Part shown: positions 35,504 through 43,769 of the stretch, in pieces
Layout: the number at the start of each line of letters is the position of its first letter
How positions within the stretch are numbered: position 1 is the stretch's first letter
Origin: Natranaeroarchaeum sp042663585
GTDB taxonomy: Archaea; Halobacteriota; Halobacteria; Halobacteriales; Natronoarchaeaceae
Length of the DNA stretch: 64,000 nucleotides
Assembly (NCBI RefSeq): GCF_042663585.1
Contig: NZ_JBHTAN010000001.1
Coordinates: forward strand, 248,001 to 312,000
Reading direction: 5' to 3'
The notes under the pieces: model-generated
The model's input: the letters and a program-made list of their open reading frames with translations, nothing else
Database searches by the model: none
Told to the model about the DNA's origin: nothing
Program-made: the position numbers and the translations under genes

Positions 35504-36985
35504 ATGGCCGGCAACGATCAGGATGAGACCGCTCGCTCACCCCCTGATGAACAACTCCGTTCGGACCTGGACGACGATGTTGACCCAGTTTCTGAGACGA
35601 TTCCGGAGGAGGTCGACGAGACAGCCAGCAAAAACCTCGATCCCGAGACCGAGGAGGCGGCTTCTGGGGAAGGAAGCCAACGATCGATCAGGGAGATGCT
35701 CGACGACGAGGGAGCGGAGTCCGTCTTCGTCAATCGCGACCTCGTCGAACCCGACACGATCATCGACGAGGAGCGGATCGTCGGACGGGACGATCAACTC
35801 GAATCCGTGGTCTCGTTCCTGAAACCGACGCTGCAGGGGAACCGTCCGCCGAATATGCTGTTATACGGACCCGCCGGCACGGGAAAATCGCTCATTATCG
35901 GTGCGGTGACCCAACAGATCATCGATCTCTGCGAATCGAAGGGCGAACGCTTCGGCGTCGTCGACATCAACCTCCAACCGATCAACACCCTCGATCAGGC
36001 CGTCTACGAACTCGTCCAGACCGTCGCGAGCGATGTCGGTGCGCCGGTCGGTGTCCCCGAGACCGGCGTGTCGACGAAACGGAAGTACCGTCGCCTGTAC
36101 GAACTCATCAACGGCTACTACGACTCGGTCATCTTTATCCTCGACGAAATCGACCTTCTGGTCGGCCGTCGCGCCAACGACGAACCCGCCCACTCGAAGC
36201 TACTGTACCAGCTATCGCGTGCCAGCAACACGAACGAGATCGAAGGCCGTGTCTCCGTCGCAGCGCTGACGAACGACCCGAAGTTCATGCAGGATATCGA
36301 CGGCCGTGCCGAGAGTTCGTTCAACCCTCGCGACGTCTACTTCCCCGATTACGATGCGACACAGTTGCGCGAAATTCTCGATAATCGCCGGGACGCCTTT
36401 CGCGAGGACGCCCTCGAGGACGGCGTGATCCCACTCGTCGCCGCGTTTGCCGCACAGAGCCACGGCGATGCTCGAAAGGCGATCGACCTGTTTCGTGGTG
36501 CCGGCGACCTCGCCGACGAGCGTGGCGACGGCGAAGTGACCGAGGATCACGTCCGAGAGTCACAGGAAGAGATCGACAAGGACCGCTCTCTCAAACTCGT
36601 CGAGGGACTGACGATGCAAAAGAAAGTCTCGCTGTACGCCACTGCCGCCGTTGCATCCTATTCGAACCAGTCACGAAGCTCGGTTCCGAGTCCGGTCGGC
36701 TTCAAGATCTACCAGTGGGTCACCGACGAACTCGATGCCGACCAGATGACCCGCGAAACCTACGTCAAGTACGTCAAAGAGCTCTCGACGTATGGACTGA
36801 TCTCGACATCTCGAAAAAGTCGCGGTCGTGGCGGCGGCATGTACATGGAGTTCACGTTCACCGGCGATCCCGAGGGCATGATGAACCGCATCGTCGACGA
36901 TACCCGGCTAGAGGCGATCGCCGAACAGGAAGAACTGCTTCGCACAGTCGTCAACACGCAGCTACGAGACTTTCACGAGCAGTGA
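35504..36985 (+). CDS. orc1: Orc1/Cdc6 origin-binding initiator ATPase
   Basis: 493 residues. It has an acidic disordered N-terminus (1-90), an AAA+ domain with Walker A GPAGTGKS (122-129) and Walker B FILDEIDLL (D214-E215), and sensor-2-like SHGDARKAIDLFRGAG. A C-terminal winged helix follows (about 375-470: MQKKVSLYATAAV, YQWVTDELDADQMTRETYVKYVKELSTYGLI, the basic wing SRKSRGRGGG). Orc1/Cdc6 binds ORBs through the winged helix and AAA+ domain and loads the MCM helicase. ORBs on both sides of the gene show that it sits in its own origin. Length and motifs are normal for haloarchaeal Orc1. Confidence 0.97.
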   Translation: MAGNDQDETARSPPDEQLRSDLDDDVDPVSETIPEEVDETASKNLDPETEEAASGEGSQRSIREMLDDEGAESVFVNRDLVEPDTIIDEERIVGRDDQLESVVSFLKPTLQGNRPPNMLLYGPAGTGKSLIIGAVTQQIIDLCESKGERFGVVDINLQPINTLDQAVYELVQTVASDVGAPVGVPETGVSTKRKYRRLYELINGYYDSVIFILDEIDLLVGRRANDEPAHSKLLYQLSRASNTNEIEGRVSVAALTNDPKFMQDIDGRAESSFNPRDVYFPDYDATQLREILDNRRDAFREDALEDGVIPLVAAFAAQSHGDARKAIDLFRGAGDLADERGDGEVTEDHVRESQEEIDKDRSLKLVEGLTMQKKVSLYATAAVASYSNQSRSSVPSPVGFKIYQWVTDELDADQMTRETYVKYVKELSTYGLISTSRKSRGRGGGMYMEFTFTGDPEGMMNRIVDDTRLEAIAEQEELLRTVVNTQLRDFHEQ

Positions 36986-37092
36986 TTCTTTACGGGCAGT
37001 GATTCTTTTCGCGAGCAGTAAATCGCTTCTCCGGATATTCTACGGGTTCTAGGCGTCTTACTCGGGGGAATTCGGACGACGTCGTGGGAACA

Positions 37093-37116
37093 CCCCCTCC
37101 GTCATCGATGTGTAAA
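37093..37116 (-). repeat. origin recognition box ORB-R1
   Basis: Minus strand TTTACACATCGATGACGGAG then G-run; one base interrupts the G tail. Confidence 0.8.
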
Positions 37117-37149
37117 CACGAACGAGATGGAACCACTCGTCCCCACACA

Positions 37150-37171
37150 CCCCCCGTCATCGAAGTGTAAA
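37150..37171 (-). repeat. origin recognition box ORB-R2
   Basis: Minus strand TTTACACTTCGATGAC plus six G; one core difference (T for A). Confidence 0.8.
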
Positions 37172-37214
37172 CTCGGGCAGTATCACCGCGGAAGACAGAT
37201 ATCGTCGACACCCT

Positions 37215-37236
37215 CCCCCCGTCATCGATGTGTAAA
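37215..37236 (-). repeat. origin recognition box ORB-R3
   Basis: Minus strand TTTACACATCGATGAC plus six G, exact consensus. Confidence 0.85.
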
Positions 37237-37615
37237 CAGCAAGGAAGCAGGGGTGGGGGTCGGGGCGAGAGCGGGAGGGTCGAGGCAGGAGTGAGAGTTC
37301 GTTCGTCGAGAACGGGCTGCTAAAGGGCGTCTCGCTGAGGAATACTCCGGTCAAGAGACGAACCGTCGACAGGGCAACGACCAACTGAGTTACTCGGTCT
37401 TACTCGGTCGTTCCGAGAATATCTCTTCACTTACTCGTAACTAGGTCTATTACGGATACTGTTCAAGCTCTTGCTATATAAAACCCCGTCAGACTATAGT
37501 TACTTTTTAGATAATGTTGAAAACTATTGTCTAGGAGTTCATCGACCGTCTTAACCGTCGATGTCGTTCAAACCGTCGTTCCACACCCCCCCTTCCCCCA
37601 CCCTCCTCTCGTGGT

Positions 37616-37637
37616 TTTACACATCGATGACGGGGGG
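37616..37637 (+). repeat. origin recognition box ORB-R4
   Basis: Plus strand TTTACACATCGATGAC plus six G, exact consensus, facing ORB-R3 across the AT-rich stretch and about 70 bp from the IS1595-type element. Confidence 0.85.
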
Positions 37638-37675
37638 AGGGAGTGGGGGGTCGTTCGCTCCATGCGAGTTTGTTT

Positions 37676-37700
37676 GTGACGTCTCCCGAAGTGACGTCTC
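37676..37700 (+). repeat. short direct repeat between origin and IS
   Basis: GTGACGTCTC occurs twice (37676-37685 and 37691-37700) with a 15-bp period. Confidence 0.5.
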
Positions 37701-37709
37701 TTGAGTAGT

Positions 37710-38755
37710 CGCTCTTATGTAGAGCTGCGGAAAGCCCCGATAACAAGACAGTCAATGGCTGAATCGACGGATTTACCAGATAGATTGAGTGAGCGGATAA
37801 TGCCGAAGGTGTGAGCGGCCTGTTCCAAGCCCTGCTTGGACAGGCCGCGGAACTTCTGCAGCCACGGCTGGACAAGCGAAAACAGGCATTCAGCCTGGTT
37901 AATATGGATGCCTTCGGGCGATACGTATCTCTCCTTGTGAACGACTGTTTGGTGATCAAAGTCCATTTGTCGGTACGCTTGGAGTCCGTCGGTCCAGACC
38001 TCTCCCAGCGGCTGGGAGAGGTCTTCAGCCTCTTGAATCACTGGTTCAAGATTGCCTTCGTAGTCGATGCCGAGTTGGCCGCGAATTACCCGAAGCGAGT
38101 CGCGGCATGCCGCGACGAGCGTCAGCTGATCACCATGCCGTCCCCGCCAGCGTGATCGGCCTGTCTGGGACGAGCCGCCGCGAGAACGACTGTTTCGCGG
38201 CGGCTCTTGGCCTTTGTAGCCCGAACAGACTCTACCAGACTCGTCGACTTGTGTTGGTCCGTCGATGGTCTGGTTGAGCAGTTTCCAAACAACGGGGAAG
38301 CCGCGCTGAACCGTGGCTTCCACCTCTCGAATCGCCGTGTGAACGGTTTTGTAGGCTCGGCCGAGGAACGGCGCAATCTGGTTGATACTGAGCAGCGTGT
38401 CCGCGTAGAGTGTGAACGCGAGAAGCACCTCACCGCAGGAGAGGTGCTTCTCGTGGAATGGCGTGCCGTGGGTGAAAACCGGCTTAAAATTGCAGTCACG
38501 GCACCAGATTCGGTCGATTCCCTCCCACGTGACGATGCTCTGGTGACCGCACCGTGGACAGGATGTATTCTCCCAAAATTCCTTGAGTCGCCGCTCGATG
38601 CGGGCATCAAGCGGCTCGGTATTGATTTCGATGACGCCCAGCTCAATCAGCTGCCGAAACATCCCGCCGAACGCTGGCTGAGCAGAAGCCATATCGCCAA
38701 ATTAGCGTCGGTTTAGTGTAACTATACGGTCTTTCCGCAATTCTACATAAGAGCG
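37710..38755 (-). mobile_element. IS1595-family element (ISXO2-like transposase)
   Basis: Imperfect terminal inverted repeats of 27-28 bp at 37710-37736 and 38728-38755. Both read CGCTCTTATGTAGA, then two differing bases, then TGCGGAAAG inward. One transposase gene fills the element. The 8 bp on the two sides differ (TGAGTAGT left, ATTCCTGG right), so no target duplication remains. The right end lies inside the 3' end of polB2. Confidence 0.88.
37715..38692 (-). CDS. IS1595-family DDE transposase
   Basis: 325 residues. An N-terminal zinc finger (C45, C48, C64, C67 in CPRCG and WCRDC) precedes an ISXO2-like DDE domain: first Asp in TQVDESGRVCSGYKG, second in EVWTDGLQAY, and third acidic position in HINQAECLFSLVQPWLQKFRGLSKQG. 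A basic glycine-rich insertion (SRSRGGSSQTGRSRWRGRHG) follows the first Asp. The frame is complete and the stop falls just inside the left terminal repeat, so the element may be active. Confidence 0.92.
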   Translation of the reverse strand: MASAQPAFGGMFRQLIELGVIEINTEPLDARIERRLKEFWENTSCPRCGHQSIVTWEGIDRIWCRDCNFKPVFTHGTPFHEKHLSCGEVLLAFTLYADTLLSINQIAPFLGRAYKTVHTAIREVEATVQRGFPVVWKLLNQTIDGPTQVDESGRVCSGYKGQEPPRNSRSRGGSSQTGRSRWRGRHGDQLTLVAACRDSLRVIRGQLGIDYEGNLEPVIQEAEDLSQPLGEVWTDGLQAYRQMDFDHQTVVHKERYVSPEGIHINQAECLFSLVQPWLQKFRGLSKQGLEQAAHTFGIIRSLNLSGKSVDSAIDCLVIGAFRSST

Positions 38756-40906
38756 ATTCCTGGTGAACGCCGCCAGACTCGTCTCGTGGGTCCCAGCGAG
38801 TTCCCGACGAATCTCCGTCCGATCCCACCCTAGCGATGAGAGGAGGCTCTCGACGGCTCTGACGAGTTGGGTCTCGTAGTACGAGGCGTCGTAGGTCTTG
38901 ACGTCCTCGTGAGCCAGCGCGACACGGGCACGAGTCGATTTCTCGTCGTCGACGACCACGTACTCGATATCCTGCCCCGGGTGGACTGCCAGATCTTGCT
39001 CCCGAGCCCGTTTTAAGGCCGCCATGTTCTGGGTATTCTGCGAGTAGCCTTCCAGCGGCTTGGAAACACGATTTCGCTCGACGAGTCGCTCCACTGCTAC
39101 GGTGTCCGCCTGTAGTTCGTTGATTGCTCGTTCGAGACGCCCGATTACGGCGTCCGGTGACCGCGTGGCATCGAGAATTTTGAGACAGTCCCGCTGGACG
39201 TCTTCGATGAACGACGGGGTCGACCGTTGTCGGGCTTCGATCCCGCGGAGTTTGAACTCGTCCTCACCGGCGACTTTGCCGAAGTACTTCGTCAGCGCGC
39301 CGGCGTCGCTGTCGCGCTGTGGGACGAACGCCACCCAGTCGTAGTGGGCTTCGTGTTCGAGCCGTATCTCGACAGCCTCCGTGATCGCCGTCGCGAGGAT
39401 GTCGAGATCCTCGCGGTCATCGTCGTCGACGTCAGGATCCGGCGTCACCCAGATCGAATCGACGATGCCGTGGACGACGCGCCAGCCGCCGGCCTCCAGG
39501 CGCTGTTTCGCGGTCAATAGGATCTCGCGAGCGTACGCGTTGATCGCCTCGTGGCACTCGATTCGGCCGAATTTGGCGTTGCTGAACCCCTGGTAGCCAA
39601 AGCAGGCGACGAGGATCCACTTGAGCGCGCCCGAGCGCCCGTCGAGTTCTGCGAGCCGTTCCTGATCGGGCTCCTCACGCTGTTGTTCGCGACGGATCTC
39701 GGCCTTGATCTCGTCGCGAGCGTCGATGATCGGCTGGAGGACGTCGACGAGGTAGCCCCGCTCGTCACAGATCGAGTAGCCGAGTTCGGGCACGTCGTTG
39801 CGACCCGTGTGACAGTCACACCGGATCACGTCCGGCGAGACGTTCCGCGTGCAGATGATGTTCGGATAGAGGCTGGAGAAGTCGAGTTCGTGGACGTCCT
39901 CATGGAGGCCGACCTCGGGGGCGAAGATGAACCCGCCGCGGTCGGCGTCGTGGAGCGTTCCCATCGGCTTGTAGAACTCGTGGCGCCAGGAGTTCCACGG
40001 CACCAGCACGCCGCGGTCGTGGGCCTCACAGATCTGGATCGCGGTGAGGACGTTGCCGATTGACGCCCATGCGAGTTCCTGGACTGGCTTTTTTGATCGG
40101 GAGACGAGATCGAGCGCGCCGTCGAGGTTCGTCTCGCCGTAAAAGAACGTGTTCGACTCGTCGATGATCGCCCGGCCGGGCACGTTGTACCGGGCGGGGG
40201 AGTGGCCGACGCGGCCGTAGCTCGAATACGTCGACCGACTCGCGAGCCGTTGGTAGTCGACGCCGGGCCACCGACTCAGCGAGAACCCCTCGTTGGCGTC
40301 CGTGGCCATTTCGGACAGCGTCGGGATGATCTCGCTCGTCGAGCAGATCAGGATATCCGGGTCGTGTATATCGAGTGCCGCCTGGACCGCGGTCAGGATG
40401 TCCTCCGGTGGTCCCACGACGCTTTCGCCGCCGACGGAGAGTTCCGTGTAGGTGTCACCACCCGTTTCGGTCATCGGCACACCCAGTCGGAGCGTGGACA
40501 GGTCCGCCGCTGGCGTCGGATCGAGTCCATTCTCCAGACAGTACCGAAACTCCCGGGAGAGGTCGACGTTGAAGCAGGCGAGATCCCCGACCGGCGACGT
40601 CGATAGCTGGCGCGCCTGCCGGGCCAGCGACGTGACCCGGTCGATGTGGTCGACGTCGACGGCGAGTACCGCTTCGTCGTCGCGACGGAAGCCGGGACGC
40701 CGGTCGAGCACTTCGGTGCTGACGACGTCAGGATGGCGCTCGTACACTGGCTGGAGCCTCGTGATATCGCCGGCGGCATCGGGTGATCTGGGTGCGACGT
40801 AGAATCGCGGCGTGTAGCTGTCACACTCGGTTGCGACGGCGCCGTCGGCCGTCGCCGCCCATTCGAGGACACGGCCATCGTCGAGAAAATCTATCGTGAA
40901 CGGCAT
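38702..40906 (-). CDS. polB2: family B DNA polymerase PolB2, degenerate motif C, C-terminus overwritten by an IS
   Basis: About 734 residues from MPFTIDFLDDGRVLEW; a GTG seven codons upstream is the alternative start. Motif A is kept (DFSSLYPNII, D342). Motif C, normally YGDTDS, reads HGIVDS (only D483 remains, with Ile-Val replacing Asp-Thr), so one catalytic carboxylate is lost. The exonuclease domain is weak. The last 17 residues are encoded by the IS1595 terminal repeat, so a few native C-terminal residues were replaced. PolB2 proteins are archaeal B-family paralogues, many with altered active sites and no settled role (repair or translesion synthesis is suspected). A GTTTCCGGAATC motif lies 74-85 nt upstream of the ATG. 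Confidence 0.92.
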   Translation of the reverse strand: MPFTIDFLDDGRVLEWAATADGAVATECDSYTPRFYVAPRSPDAAGDITRLQPVYERHPDVVSTEVLDRRPGFRRDDEAVLAVDVDHIDRVTSLARQARQLSTSPVGDLACFNVDLSREFRYCLENGLDPTPAADLSTLRLGVPMTETGGDTYTELSVGGESVVGPPEDILTAVQAALDIHDPDILICSTSEIIPTLSEMATDANEGFSLSRWPGVDYQRLASRSTYSSYGRVGHSPARYNVPGRAIIDESNTFFYGETNLDGALDLVSRSKKPVQELAWASIGNVLTAIQICEAHDRGVLVPWNSWRHEFYKPMGTLHDADRGGFIFAPEVGLHEDVHELDFSSLYPNIICTRNVSPDVIRCDCHTGRNDVPELGYSICDERGYLVDVLQPIIDARDEIKAEIRREQQREEPDQERLAELDGRSGALKWILVACFGYQGFSNAKFGRIECHEAINAYAREILLTAKQRLEAGGWRVVHGIVDSIWVTPDPDVDDDDREDLDILATAITEAVEIRLEHEAHYDWVAFVPQRDSDAGALTKYFGKVAGEDEFKLRGIEARQRSTPSFIEDVQRDCLKILDATRSPDAVIGRLERAINELQADTVAVERLVERNRVSKPLEGYSQNTQNMAALKRAREQDLAVHPGQDIEYVVVDDEKSTRARVALAHEDVKTYDASYYETQLVRAVESLLSSLGWDRTEIRRELAGTHETSLAAFTRNRSYVELRKDRIVTLNRR

Positions 40907-40947
40907 GACCCCCCGGACTCCTTGCACATATCATGCAGTAGAGAACT

Positions 40948-40991
40948 GTTCCGGATGAGTGCTGGCGTGTCGCTTCCACGTTTCCGGAATC
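40948..40991 (-). promoter_or_regulatory. GTTTCCGGA-type motifs upstream of polB2
   Basis: GTTTCCGGAATC at 40980-40991 and a shorter GTTCCGGA at 40948-40955, in the divergent region between polB2 and the SBP56 gene. Related palindromes precede the RecA-like operon and the second Orc1-like gene. Confidence 0.45.
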
Positions 40992-41083
40992 AACAGCTAC
41001 GGGGAGTGTGCCAGCCATGGACCGACGTCGCGTCCGCAAAACACCCACATTATTAATTATATTAAACTCGAATTTCAACTGGG

Positions 41084-42484
41084 ATGAGCACCGACGAACA
41101 TACCCACAGTACGGAGGATCATGATCACGAACACCATGAAGTCGAGGGGCCGGGGTATCCGACGCCGGCGGCAATGCGAACCGAGAGCGGTCGGGAGAAG
41201 ACGGCCTACGTGATGGCACCACGAGTCGGCATGGAGAACGCCGGACCCGACTTCGTCGGCATCGTCGACCTCGATCCGACATCGGACACCTACAGTGAAC
41301 TTATCGACACAGTCGAGATGCCCAACAGGGGCGACGAACTCCACCACTTCGGCTGGAACGCCTGCTCGTCGTCCTGTCACGCCGAGGGGCTGTCTCGACA
41401 GTATCTGGTCGTCCCCGGCCAGCGGTCCTCGCGAATCCACATCATCGACGCGGAGGACCCGCGCAACCCCGAGATGGTGAAAGTCATCGAACCTGAGGAA
41501 GTGTTCGAACACGACCTGTCAGCACCGCACACCGTCCACTGTGTCCCCGGCGGCAAGGTCGTTATCAGCATGCTCGGTGACGCGGAGGGCGAACTCCCCG
41601 GTGGCTTCCTCCAGTTAGACCAGGACGACTTCAGCATCGACGGCCACTGGGAGGCCGACCGTGGCGACATGGAGATGAACTACGACTACTGGTACCAGCC
41701 CCGGCACGACGTTCTCATCTCCAGCGAGTGGGCCGCGCCGAACACGTACTATCCGGGCTTCGACCTCGAAGACGTCGAAGGAGGAGAGTACGGCGACAGC
41801 ATTCACATCTGGTCGTGGGACGACCGCGAGCATCTCCAGACGCTCGAGTTCGGCGAGCAGGGCCAGATCCCGCTCGAAGTTCGGATGAGTCACAACCCCG
41901 AGGAGACGCAGGGATACGTCGGAGCGGCGCTGTCCTCGAACATCATCCGCTTTTACGAAGACAACGGCTCCTGGGACTGGGACGTCGTCATCGACGAGGA
42001 GCCACGCGAACACGAGGACTGGGACATGCCAGTCCCACCGCTCATCACGGATATCCTGCTGTCGCTGGACGACCAGTACCTGTTCTTCTCGAACTGGCTC
42101 CACGGTGACGTGCGGATGTACGACGTGAGTGACGCGGCCAATCCGCGACTGGTCGATCAGGTGTGGGCCGGCGGCCTGTTCGGCGACCGACAGCAGGTAC
42201 AGGGCGAGGAGATTCGCGGCGCACCGCAGATGCTCCAGTTGTCCCGGGACGGACGGCGACTCTACTGGACGACGTCGCTGTTCTCCTCGTGGGACAACCA
42301 GTTCTTCCCGGACATCGCTGACGAGGGGTCGCTGATGCTCAAGGCCGACGTCTATCCCGACGAGGGACGGATGGAACTAGACGAGGAGTTCCTCGTCGAC
42401 TTCGGCGACGCGCCGGGTGGACCCGCACGCGCTCACGAGATCCGCTGGCCTGGCGGCGACTGCACGAGCGACGTCTGGCAGTAG
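41084..42484 (+). CDS. SBP56-family methanethiol oxidase (selenium-binding protein)
   Basis: 466 residues, full length. The His-rich N-terminus (DEHTHSTEDHDHEHHE) is followed by the SBP56 seven-bladed propeller with ELHHFGWNACSSSCH, SRQYLVVPGQRSSRIHIID, HTVHCVPGGKVVISMLGD, RHDVLISSEWAAPNTY, VRMSHNPEETQGYVG, and the C-terminal ending HEIRWPGGDCTSDVWQ. The conserved histidines of the metal site are present. The family oxidises methanethiol to formaldehyde, H2S and H2O2 (copper-dependent in bacteria). A TATA-like AT stretch (TTAATTATATTAAA) precedes the start. The 2Fe-2S ferredoxin gene begins one base after the stop, so they form an operon. Confidence 0.95.
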   Translation: MSTDEHTHSTEDHDHEHHEVEGPGYPTPAAMRTESGREKTAYVMAPRVGMENAGPDFVGIVDLDPTSDTYSELIDTVEMPNRGDELHHFGWNACSSSCHAEGLSRQYLVVPGQRSSRIHIIDAEDPRNPEMVKVIEPEEVFEHDLSAPHTVHCVPGGKVVISMLGDAEGELPGGFLQLDQDDFSIDGHWEADRGDMEMNYDYWYQPRHDVLISSEWAAPNTYYPGFDLEDVEGGEYGDSIHIWSWDDREHLQTLEFGEQGQIPLEVRMSHNPEETQGYVGAALSSNIIRFYEDNGSWDWDVVIDEEPREHEDWDMPVPPLITDILLSLDDQYLFFSNWLHGDVRMYDVSDAANPRLVDQVWAGGLFGDRQQVQGEEIRGAPQMLQLSRDGRRLYWTTSLFSSWDNQFFPDIADEGSLMLKADVYPDEGRMELDEEFLVDFGDAPGGPARAHEIRWPGGDCTSDVWQ

Positions 42485-42808
42485 ATGGCCGCCACCCACG
42501 CCGTCGAACTCGTCTGGCCGGACGGGCGGACCGAGACGCTGCGAGTCGGGGACGACGAGACTGTCGTCGACGCGGCGAACGAGGCCGACGTGGCGGTTCC
42601 GTACGGCTGTCTGTACGGTGCCTGTGGCACCTGCACCGCAGCACTGCTCGACGGCGACGTGTCCCACCAGAAGCCCGCGCGAGCGCTGAAACCCCGCTCG
42701 CTGGACGCCGGGTACGTGTTGCCCTGTATCGCCACGCCCGACTCCGACTGTCGACTGCGCGTCGGTCACGAGATTCAGGCCGAAGTCGTCGGCACTCCCT
42801 GGAAGTGA
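42485..42808 (+). CDS. 2Fe-2S plant-type ferredoxin
   Basis: 107 residues. Four cluster cysteines are in the standard spacing: C42, C47, C50 (YGCLYGACGTC) and C81 (YVLPCIAT). It begins right after the SBP56 stop and is probably its electron acceptor or is needed for its maturation (inference from context). It lacks the long N-terminal halophilic insertion of the main haloarchaeal ferredoxin, so it is a specialised paralogue. Confidence 0.93.
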   Translation: MAATHAVELVWPDGRTETLRVGDDETVVDAANEADVAVPYGCLYGACGTCTAALLDGDVSHQKPARALKPRSLDAGYVLPCIATPDSDCRLRVGHEIQAEVVGTPWK

Positions 42809-42832
42809 GCGAGGGACTCCCCCCTGGAACTG

Positions 42833-43513
42833 TTACCCCGTCTGTTCGGCAGTCTCCGTATTCTCCGCCCCCAGCAGGGCCGATGCGATAGAGGCGTTCG
42901 CCCCGGCGAACGCGTTCAGAATATGGAGGGCAGCGAGTGCGAGCAGGGCCCCAGCGGGCACTGCAACCGCCTGTTCAGTCGTGGTCTCGATGCTCTGTGC
43001 GACCTCCCAGCTGCCGACCGTGATGTTGAACGCGCCGTCGGGGAACACCGGCGTCAGCATCAGTTCGATGCCCGTTCCGAGGAAGGTGACCAGGAGAATA
43101 AACGAGAGTATGCCAATCCAGAACTTGAGAGCCACGAAGCCCAGCCCTCGCCACGTGGAGGCGGCCTGGATATACGCCTTCACAGTTCCGACGATACCCT
43201 CCCCGCTTTTCTGGACATCATCCGGAGCCGCGATGTTCGTTCCGAGGAGCGCGTTCGCGAGACCGCGCTCAAACGAGGCGATGTAGCGGAGTCCGATCAC
43301 CGTTACCAGCAGGATGCCTAGCCCGACGATCAGCACCGACAGCCCGAGGCCAAGCGCGAATCCAACCGTCAGGAGCACGTAGTATGCCAGCCCGAGGGGG
43401 AAGGCAAGCATGAGGTACAGCAGGTTCTTGTACGTCTGTGCGTCCGCGACTACTCCAACGATACCCGAGATGCCGTCTCCAGTAGTTGCACTGGCGCTCG
43501 TTGATTGGCCCAT
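42833..43513 (-). CDS. putative sensor-domain membrane protein
   Basis: 226 residues with four hydrophobic hairpins: LLYLMLAFPLGLAYYVLLTVGFALGLGLSVLIVGLGILLVTVIGL near the N-terminus, FWIGILSFILLVTFLGTGIEL in the middle, and AVAVPAGALLALAALHILNAFAG near the end. The order matches the putative 'Sensor' domain found in front of bacterial and archaeal histidine kinases, but here it is alone. It converges on the ferredoxin gene. No output domain follows, so the function is unknown. Confidence 0.8.
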   Translation of the reverse strand: MGQSTSASATTGDGISGIVGVVADAQTYKNLLYLMLAFPLGLAYYVLLTVGFALGLGLSVLIVGLGILLVTVIGLRYIASFERGLANALLGTNIAAPDDVQKSGEGIVGTVKAYIQAASTWRGLGFVALKFWIGILSFILLVTFLGTGIELMLTPVFPDGAFNITVGSWEVAQSIETTTEQAVAVPAGALLALAALHILNAFAGANASIASALLGAENTETAEQTG

Positions 43514-43583
43514 CTCGTCATGGGATACGACGACAACAAATAAAGCGTACTTGCAGAGTTTCGGAGCGTGAAACTCCGCTCCG

Positions 43584-43621
43584 GAACGGGTCAGTGATCA
43601 TACCGATCATTCTGCCCGTTC
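43584..43621. terminator. long near-perfect hairpin between exonuclease and sensor genes
   Basis: GAACGGG-T-CAG-TGATC on one side pairs with GATCA-TT-CTG-CCCGTTC on the other, loop ATACC: 15 pairs with small bulges. It lies downstream of the exonuclease operon (minus strand) and 70 bp upstream of the sensor gene. A terminator or an operator are both possible. Confidence 0.45.
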
Positions 43622-43769
43622 TATTCGTTTCGTTCGTTTTGTTCGTTTCTCACAACCCCTCTCAATCCCGTATTGGGGTTTCTCTCCGGCTCGTCGGCGG
43701 TGCCGCGGCGACGATCGACGTCGCACAGACAACACGGTCACTTCCCCGATTCGGACACAGATCGAAGAC

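Larger units (their letters stand above)
37093..37637. other. putative replication origin (inverted ORBs around an AT-rich unwinding region)
   Basis: Three minus-oriented boxes (37093-37236) and one plus-oriented box (37616-37637) face each other with their TTTACAC ends across about 380 bp. The part at 37386-37540 is AT-rich (CTATATAAAACCCC, TTACTTTTTAGATAATG, GAAAACTATTGTC) and is the likely DNA unwinding element. The boxes carry the G-run at the outer side, the usual haloarchaeal design. Together with the left cluster at 35195-35363 it frames orc1. Confidence 0.82.

Noticed and set aside
35195..37637. CRISPR array
   Set aside because: The repeats around orc1 are unevenly spaced, occur in both orientations and carry the G-tailed origin-box pattern; no cas gene is present.
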